DNA of 39,037 nt from assembly GCA_017633935.1 (NCBI GenBank), contig JAGBOJ010000011.1:1-39037 (forward strand), written 5' to 3'. Under the pieces are notes generated by a model. The model did not search any database. It was not told the origin of the DNA and saw only the letters and a list, made by a program, of their open reading frames with translations. Shown piece after piece: positions 34,126-39,037 of the stretch (position 1 is the stretch's first letter; the number at the start of each line of letters is the position of its first letter). The position numbers were made by a program, and so were the translations under genes. Source of the stretch: Lachnospiraceae bacterium (GTDB lineage: Bacteria > Bacillota > Clostridia > Lachnospirales > Lachnospiraceae).

Positions 34126-35382
34126 CTATCTGAATGAGTGACCCGTAAGGCCCTCCTGCTCAAGCAGAGTCTTCATTACTTCAGCATCCGTCGAGATATC
34201 TAAGCTCGTATCTTCAAACATATCGTCAAACAGCCTGTCAAAAGCATCGTTTAAGGTATCGATCGTATCCTCTATCTCTTTTTTGGATTTCTCGATATTT
34301 TCACTTGTTTTTTCCTGACTGTCAAGATCGGCATATGCATTTAAGAGCTTAACCGTGGTGGGAAGATAATAATTCATAAGCCTTCTCATATCATTTACAA
34401 GCTTCGGCTTCTTTTTTGCCTCATCCAGTATCGTCCTTACGGATTTTTCCATCCGTTCGATCTTTTGTGAAATGACTTCTCCCGGGATCTCGTCATTGCA
34501 CCGGTGTATTTCATTTATATATTCCTCACCGGCCTTAAAGATCTCTCTCTGCTCTTCGGTCCAGACGGACTGCTCCAGCTCTTCCTTTGCCTGCTGCTCC
34601 TTACGGTTCTTTTCGACCAGCATATACTGCTCATAGGATTCATCACTTGTGATAAGAGTTGTCTGGCTCTCATCGATATGACCCTGTCTGAAAAGACCGT
34701 CACCTATCATTTTCTTTAAATCTTTAAGAGTAAATTTCTCGGATTTACCCACGCTTGAAGCAAGCTGCTTTATATCCCCGTAGGTCTTACCGGCAAGCGC
34801 CGATATATACTTATCGAATCTTGTAAGCTTCATAAGATTTACGGTGCCGGATATTCCGAGTCCGAAAAATGCAGCCGGTATCATCATGAGAAGAAACAGC
34901 CAGGGGTTCGCAAGACCCGCAAGCCCGAATACAACCGAAAGGACAAAGCCTATGGGATACCCGACCGCCATGGAAATTATTGACCCCACCTTTCTCATAG
35001 AGGTCCTGTCATAAAGAGCGGGTTCATATGTATTCTTATATTCCCTGACCTTATTCCGGTTTTCCCTGTGCTCTTTATTTATCCTGTTGATATAGCTTGC
35101 CGTCTTGGTACTCTGCCAGCTATCATCTTCTGTGATATCCGCATCCCTGTAATTCCTGCCCTTGACATCCTTCATGGTGCCGGCCGGAGAGTCAAAATCA
35201 AAGCTGTCTTTTTCAGTTGTCTTATTTCCGGAAAAAGCATCCTTTATACCGTCTTCCACGCTGCTTATAGCCTTTCCCGCTATACCGGCCACATCCCGTC
35301 CCAGATTATTGTAATGTCCGGTAGCTATAGCATGAGAGATGGTACGCTCAAGCTCATATCCCAGATCCTGCAGATCGCCCAT
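34126..35382 (-). CDS. XpaC-family membrane protein (5-bromo-4-chloroindolyl phosphate hydrolysis family)
   Basis: About 418 residues: an N-terminal cytoplasmic region, two adjacent membrane helices (IISMAVGYPIGFVLSVVFGL and NPWLFLLMMIPAAFFGLGI), then a long helical C-terminal domain rich in Glu and Lys. This architecture, and its place just before telA, match XpaC. The family name reflects an old phenotype in Bacillus, and direct phosphatase activity is not established. I chose the ATG at 35382 (MGDLQDLGYELERT) because AAGGTG lies 6 bases upstream. An ATG at 35403 has no ribosome site. It is first in the xpaC-telA-C39 operon, divergent from the DUF853 ATPase. Confidence 0.82.
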   Translation of the reverse strand: MGDLQDLGYELERTISHAIATGHYNNLGRDVAGIAGKAISSVEDGIKDAFSGNKTTEKDSFDFDSPAGTMKDVKGRNYRDADITEDDSWQSTKTASYINRINKEHRENRNKVREYKNTYEPALYDRTSMRKVGSIISMAVGYPIGFVLSVVFGLAGLANPWLFLLMMIPAAFFGLGISGTVNLMKLTRFDKYISALAGKTYGDIKQLASSVGKSEKFTLKDLKKMIGDGLFRQGHIDESQTTLITSDESYEQYMLVEKNRKEQQAKEELEQSVWTEEQREIFKAGEEYINEIHRCNDEIPGEVISQKIERMEKSVRTILDEAKKKPKLVNDMRRLMNYYLPTTVKLLNAYADLDSQEKTSENIEKSKKEIEDTIDTLNDAFDRLFDDMFEDTSLDISTDAEVMKTLLEQEGLTGHSFR

Positions 35383-35525
35383 ATCCTTCACCTTAAAGGT
35401 CATAATATTTTATCTTTTGACCCTTTTTTCAAAAAATAATAATAGCACAAAATCGGCACATTATCCATTCGGAGTGGCGGCTTTTTTGGATTTTGTCGTT
35501 TTTTGTCGTTTTTACGGTCTATTTA

Positions 35526-35534
35526 TGCTATTAT
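35526..35534 (+). promoter_or_regulatory. Extended -10 promoter of the DUF853 ATPase gene
   Basis: TGCTATTAT fits an extended -10 (TGn plus TATTAT). No good -35 is present; the upstream sequence instead has two direct TTTTGTCGTT repeats (about 35493-35512). The predicted start near 35541 coincides with the first base of repeat copy C. Confidence 0.5.
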
Positions 35535-35539
35535 GTTAA

Positions 35540-35580
35540 GGTCAAAAGGTGCTTTTGACCCTGACATCATGCTATGATGT
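35540..35580 (+). repeat. Dispersed palindromic repeat copy C in the DUF853 leader
   Basis: GGTCAAAAG and CTTTTGACC form a perfect 9-bp stem around GTG (35540-35560). It is followed by ACATCAT-GCT-ATGATGT (35564-35580), a second perfect stem. The 19-base core CTTTTGACCCTGACATCAT (35552-35570) is identical to copy D. Both hairpins lie in the predicted 5' leader, ending 42 bases before the GGGAGG site. Confidence 0.8.
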
Positions 35581-35636
35581 TGGAGCAAAGGGGATTTTTT
35601 ATTGCCATTTGTCATTTATAACGGGAGGATTTATCA

Positions 35637-37313
35637 ATGGTCAGGGATAATAAGATATGGATAGGTGTAAACACAGCCGGTGATGCCGTTTATATGGAAC
35701 CGAAAATGTCAAACCGGCACGGTCTTATAGCAGGGGCAACGGGAAGCGGTAAAACCGTCACATTAAAGGTTCTTGCCGAAACCTTTTCCCGTCTTGGTGT
35801 TCCCGTATTTTTATCCGATGTAAAGGGCGATCTAGCAGGACTTTGCATGGCCGGCGAGGAAAGCCCCGATATGAATGAAAGGATAGGGCGCTTTAAATTA
35901 AACGAAAATCATTTTGAATACACCGGCTTCCCGTCTGCCTTCTGGGATATATACGGACAAAGGGGTATACAGCTTCGTACCACGATATCGGAAATGGGTC
36001 CCGTCCTGCTTTCAAGGATTCTCGGCTTAAATGACCTTCAGTCTGACATATTAAATATCGTATTCAGGATAGCCGATGAAGAGGGTCTGCTTCTTATAGA
36101 TACAAAAGACTTAAAGGCAATGCTCAATTATGTATCCGACAATAATAAGGATTTTGAAGCCGACTACGGCAGGATGAGTCCGGTTTCGATCTCAGCGATA
36201 ATCCGCTCCGTTGCAGCTCTGGAGATAGCCGGCGGCGATAAGTTCTTCGGCGAGACGGCTCTTAATATAAATGATTTTCTTACGAGAAGCCCCGACGGAA
36301 GGGGAATGATAAATATCCTTGACAGCACAAGCCTTGTAAATAACGGAACCCTGTATTCCACATTCCTGCTCTGGCTTTTATCTGAGCTTTTTGAAACCCT
36401 GCCGGAGGTGGGAGACCTTGATCGTCCAAAGCTTGTCTTCTTTTTTGATGAGGCTCATCTGCTGTTTAACGGAGCTCCGAAGGTATTTCTGGACAAGATC
36501 GAACAGGTAGTAAAGCTTATCCGTTCAAAGGGTGTCGGGATATTCTTTATCACGCAGAATCCCGGGGACATTCCCGACGGAATACTGTCACAGCTTTCAA
36601 ATAAAGTTGAGCACGCCCTTCATGCTTATACCCCCGCAGACCAGAAGGCCGTAAAAGCCGCAGCGGAAAGCTTCAGGGTAAATCCCGCGTTTGATACATT
36701 TGAAACCATTATGCAGCTCGGCACGGGCGAAGCCGTTGTCTCTTTTCCCGATGAGAACGGTGTACCCTCCATGGCAGAGCGTGTATTCATACTTCCTCCC
36801 GAAAGTAAATTCGGAGGCATAAGCGAAGCTGAACGGGACAATGAGATCAAAAGCTCCCTGCTTTTTGGCAAATATGCCAATGCCTTCGATCCCGATTCCG
36901 CATTTGAATTCCTGCAAAGACGTGGGTTAGAGGCAGAAGAAGAGGAGAAAAGACTTAAAGAAGAAGCCGAGGCCGAAAAACAGAGGCTGAAGGAGGAGGC
37001 TGAGGCTGAAAAGCAGAGAGAAAAAGAGGAAGCTGCCGCTTTAAGACAAAGGGAAAGAGAAGAGGCCGCCGCAATAAGACAGAGAGAAAAGGAAGAGGCT
37101 GCTGCGATAAAGCAGGCTGAAAGAGAAAAGGCAAAGAAGGAAAGGCAGGTAAAACAGGCCGCAAAATCTGTCGGCAACTCAGTGGCAGGCACAGTAGGCA
37201 GGGAAGTGGGAAAGCAGGTCGGAAAAAGCTTTGGCTCCTTCGGAAAGACTCTTGGCGGAAATGTGGGCGCAAGTCTCGGCAGAGGGATCTTAAGTACGCT
37301 TTTCAAGCTATGA
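35637..37313 (+). CDS. HerA/DUF853-family ATPase (YjgR-like)
   Basis: The 558-residue protein has a HerA-FtsK-type ATPase core. It has Walker A GATGSGKT (33-40), the DVKGDLAGL segment typical of DUF853, and Walker B LVFFFDEAHLL (Asp271, Glu272). A sensor-like FITQNPGDIPDGILSQLSNK follows. From about residue 430 a charged coiled coil of Glu/Lys/Arg repeats (EEAEAEKQRLKEEAEAEKQR) leads into a glycine-rich tail with GxxxG spacing, ending in GRGILSTLFKL, as in E. coli YjgR. Such ATPases pump or remodel DNA or act in stress complexes, but the cellular role of DUF853 is not settled. GGGAGG lies 8 bases before the ATG. It is divergent from xpaC-telA. Confidence 0.88.
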   Translation: MVRDNKIWIGVNTAGDAVYMEPKMSNRHGLIAGATGSGKTVTLKVLAETFSRLGVPVFLSDVKGDLAGLCMAGEESPDMNERIGRFKLNENHFEYTGFPSAFWDIYGQRGIQLRTTISEMGPVLLSRILGLNDLQSDILNIVFRIADEEGLLLIDTKDLKAMLNYVSDNNKDFEADYGRMSPVSISAIIRSVAALEIAGGDKFFGETALNINDFLTRSPDGRGMINILDSTSLVNNGTLYSTFLLWLLSELFETLPEVGDLDRPKLVFFFDEAHLLFNGAPKVFLDKIEQVVKLIRSKGVGIFFITQNPGDIPDGILSQLSNKVEHALHAYTPADQKAVKAAAESFRVNPAFDTFETIMQLGTGEAVVSFPDENGVPSMAERVFILPPESKFGGISEAERDNEIKSSLLFGKYANAFDPDSAFEFLQRRGLEAEEEEKRLKEEAEAEKQRLKEEAEAEKQREKEEAAALRQREREEAAAIRQREKEEAAAIKQAEREKAKKERQVKQAAKSVGNSVAGTVGREVGKQVGKSFGSFGKTLGGNVGASLGRGILSTLFKL

Positions 37314-37476
37314 ACAGATTGACCTAAACGGCTCTCCGCTTAAATTCGACAAAACTGTAAGTCGCCTGCTTTTCCCTTACATTAACATTGTTCCCAATCC
37401 ATTTGGCCTAAGTTGATTTCGGTTAATTAGAATTTCCCAAGGCAATGATAGGAGCCCTTGAATGGGCGGAAGATGA

Positions 37477-37848
37477 CTATGATGACACCTTTATTGAAGC
37501 ACGGATCAGATCCACTACTGCGGATACCTGATCGGAATTTAAGCCGTCCACGAGCTTCATCACACGGACCCGGTCGTCATCCTTGCGATACTTTTCGGGA
37601 TCTCCGTAAAGCAGTACATCACAGGGCACATCATAAGCCTCACTTATGAGCAGCACTTTCTTAAGGCTTAAGCCGAATCGCCCGCGTTCAACATCAGATA
37701 TATACTGCTTTGAGCAGTTTAATATCCTTGAAAGCTGCTCCTGACTTACTCCGCGGTCTTCTCTTAAACGCTTAAGACTGGATCCTATCCTCTTTTTTTC
37801 ATAGTCCGTAAGACTGTAGCTGTCCACAGATATTTCCTCTCCTGCCAT
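37477..37848 (-). CDS. XRE-family helix-turn-helix regulator
   Basis: The 123-residue protein has an HTH_3 domain at about residues 22-80: IGSSLKRLREDRGVSQEQLS, then ILNCSKQYISDVERG, with the standard DVLLYG ending. The last 40 residues are helical and may mediate dimerisation. GGAGG lies 8 bases before the ATG. No good promoter is seen in the 110 bases upstream, so it may depend on transcription entering from the surface-protein gene. The 163-base gap between its stop and the DUF853 stop holds no recognisable gene or canonical terminator. Confidence 0.88.
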   Translation of the reverse strand: MAGEEISVDSYSLTDYEKKRIGSSLKRLREDRGVSQEQLSRILNCSKQYISDVERGRFGLSLKKVLLISEAYDVPCDVLLYGDPEKYRKDDDRVRVMKLVDGLNSDQVSAVVDLIRASIKVSS

Positions 37849-37864
37849 AAAGGTATCCTCCGAG

Positions 37865-37878
37865 GCGCCGTTCGGCGC
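37865..37878 (-). other. Small hairpin just before the XRE ribosome site
   Basis: GCGCC and GGCGC pair around a 4-base loop, ending 4-5 bases before the GGAGG of the XRE gene. It is stable for its size and could limit or tune translation. Confidence 0.45.
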
Positions 37879-37900
37879 ATGGGAGCTGTCAGTAATTAGC

Positions 37901-37930
37901 GCCCCGCGGTTTTGGAATAAACCGCGGGGC
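37901..37930. other. Strong 12-bp hairpin between surface-protein and XRE genes
   Basis: GCCCCGCGGTTT and AAACCGCGGGGC pair perfectly around a 6-base loop, 29 bases after the surface-protein stop. No T-run follows on either strand, so it is at best a weak intrinsic terminator. It may protect the upstream mRNA or allow partial read-through into the XRE gene. Confidence 0.65.
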
Positions 37931-37958
37931 CTGATCTTTATCCGTTAAGGGGATTTAA

Positions 37959-39037
37959 TCATTTCTCAAGGATCACATCCTCGCTCTTCTGAGGAATGAT
38001 CTTGAACTTAACATTTACCGATCCTCCGTAAGGATATACAACCTTTGTAAGATCGCCGTTATTCCTTGTGAGAGTAACGGTTGCCGTGGCTGTACCGACA
38101 CTAATGTTCTTATCATACTTAACGATGAAGTTATTGGATGTCGTTGTGCCTACAGCACTGTTATAATATGTCGTTCCGTTCACTTCGATCTTTGTTATGT
38201 TCGGCGTGATCGCGCTTCCGGTATAAATATAGCCCTTCTTTGCCGAATCATATACGCATCCTGCTGCTTTTCCTTCGGAAAGGGTAACCTTGATCTTGCC
38301 CTTCTGATCGTATACGTTAAAGCCTTCTGCCGTTGCAAGAGTAGCGCCGCCGTTCTTGTTCTTCTCGTCAATGAACTTGAAGCTTCCCTTTTCAGGTGCG
38401 TTCACTGAGATCGAATATGCCGTAGCATTTGTGCTTACATAGCTGCCAAGCTTCCATTCAAAGTCGGTCTTTTCTTTAAGCTTGGTGTATGCAGATCCGT
38501 CTGCTGTTACCTGATAAAGTGTTACCTTGGTCTTAGGTGAGCCGCTCTTAGGTGCAACAGCATCCGCTACCTCGGCATATACCGCATTAGCTTTCTTAGC
38601 TGCTCCGACCATAGGTATAGGTCCTTCTATCGCCTTGTCCTCAATGGTATAGGTCGTCTTAAGAGTACCCTTTAACCACTTCTTGGTATAGCTGTCGGAA
38701 GTATCCGGCTTAATGGTCAGGGTAGCTGTTCCGGCCTTCTTGTTATTGCTGTATGCAAGCTTAAACTTGAAGTCTCCATACCAGAATGTATCTGCTTTTG
38801 AACCGGTTCCGGCATAATCAACCCAATACCTGTTATCCGATACATAGCCTCTGCCATAATCAACACCCGGATCATTTCCGCTTATGCTCATACGGAAGCT
38901 TGCCGGTGTACCGCCGATATTTGCCTCTACCTTATTCGTAACAACCTTCACTGCGGAGGACTTTCCTATATCAAGTCCTGCTCTTGTGTAGGTGAGTCTT
39001 ACATATCCTCCGTCAGCATAGAATTTTCCGGTAGGTA
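37959..39037 (-). CDS. Ig-like repeat surface protein (C-terminal part; 5' end beyond window)
   Basis: The frame stays open from the stop at 37959 to the window edge, passing through PTGKFYADGGYVRLTYTRAG, so a GTG at 38951 is not the true start. The visible 359 residues are beta-rich, Thr/Lys/Gly-rich and almost cysteine-free. They contain features of clostridial Ig-like or MBG-type repeats: YTGSAITPNITKIEVNG, IVKYDKNISVGTATATVTL and a closing VNVKFKII strand. These domains occur in secreted or wall-bound adhesins and glycan-acting proteins. The C-terminus (PQKSEDVILEK) has no LPXTG or membrane helix, so any anchoring or catalytic domain must lie upstream. Confidence 0.75.
   Translation of the reverse strand, partial: PTGKFYADGGYVRLTYTRAGLDIGKSSAVKVVTNKVEANIGGTPASFRMSISGNDPGVDYGRGYVSDNRYWVDYAGTGSKADTFWYGDFKFKLAYSNNKKAGTATLTIKPDTSDSYTKKWLKGTLKTTYTIEDKAIEGPIPMVGAAKKANAVYAEVADAVAPKSGSPKTKVTLYQVTADGSAYTKLKEKTDFEWKLGSYVSTNATAYSISVNAPEKGSFKFIDEKNKNGGATLATAEGFNVYDQKGKIKVTLSEGKAAGCVYDSAKKGYIYTGSAITPNITKIEVNGTTYYNSAVGTTTSNNFIVKYDKNISVGTATATVTLTRNNGDLTKVVYPYGGSVNVKFKIIPQKSEDVILEK

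Noticed and set aside
37314-37476. Possible gene remnant on the plus strand (ATG near 37449, reading MIGALEWAEDDYDD)
   Set aside because: The frame is only 28 codons, overlaps the XRE gene antisense and has no convincing ribosome site spacing. There is not enough to call a gene or pseudogene.

Overview
The window looks like chromosome from an anaerobic, low-to-mid-GC member of the Clostridia, most likely a Lachnospiraceae (Butyrivibrio-like) bacterium. Supporting signs are strong AGGAGG-type ribosome binding sites, MecA, a perfect CIRCE operator before groES-groEL, a rubredoxin-first ('reverse') rubrerythrin for peroxide defence, single-chain clostridial PurL, an HPr-like protein without the active histidine, an XpaC-TelA pair, and an Ig-like repeat surface protein. 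The genus is inference. Most genes lie on the minus strand and the content is largely housekeeping. I see no prophage, insertion sequence, CRISPR array or rRNA.

Layout. 1-2.5 kb (minus): mecA, an AAC(3)-family acetyltransferase and the start of a DUF4910/M28-like peptidase, read as one operon from a clear promoter. 2.7 kb: tRNA-Leu(TAA). 2.9-7.7 kb (minus): GH13 alpha-glucanase, RluA-type pseudouridine synthase, and an OmpR-type response regulator with its histidine kinase, tightly packed. 7.9-8.5 kb (plus): reverse rubrerythrin, a 13-codon ORF and a terminator. 8.5-13.3 kb (minus): an SahH-like hydrolase of the archaeal type, a secreted 29-residue-repeat protein, MTA/SAH deaminase and Pgi. 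13.5-17.8 kb (minus): mtaB (tRNA methylthiolation) coupled to two polytopic GT-C-like membrane proteins. 17.95 kb (plus): HPr-like protein. 18.2-26.4 kb (minus): two small ORFs, purL, a cysteine desulfurase, thiI and a third polytopic membrane protein. 26.6 kb (plus): a TetR gene broken by a one-base frameshift, behind a perfect palindromic operator. 27.3-30 kb: a 704-residue orphan protein with a cNMP-fold-like N-terminus, and a divergent DUF6508-like gene. 30.1-32.2 kb (minus): groES-groEL. 32.3-37.3 kb: C39-like peptidase, TelA and XpaC (minus) divergent from a HerA/DUF853 ATPase (plus). 37.5-39 kb (minus): XRE regulator and the 3' part of a surface protein.

How genes may work together. 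SahH and the MTA/SAH deaminase lie near each other, and the SahH has Lys where adenine-specific enzymes have Glu, so S-adenosylhomocysteine may be recycled through S-inosylhomocysteine. The desulfurase probably supplies sulfur to ThiI. XpaC, TelA and the C39-like peptidase form an envelope/stress-type module with the divergent ATPase.

The least expected feature is a family of dispersed palindromic repeats built on CTTTTGACCCTGACATCAT, seen at about 2.5, 2.66, 13.3 and 35.55 kb. Two copies sit exactly at predicted transcription starts (mecA and the DUF853 ATPase). One is a 123-bp composite that could fold into a multi-arm junction.
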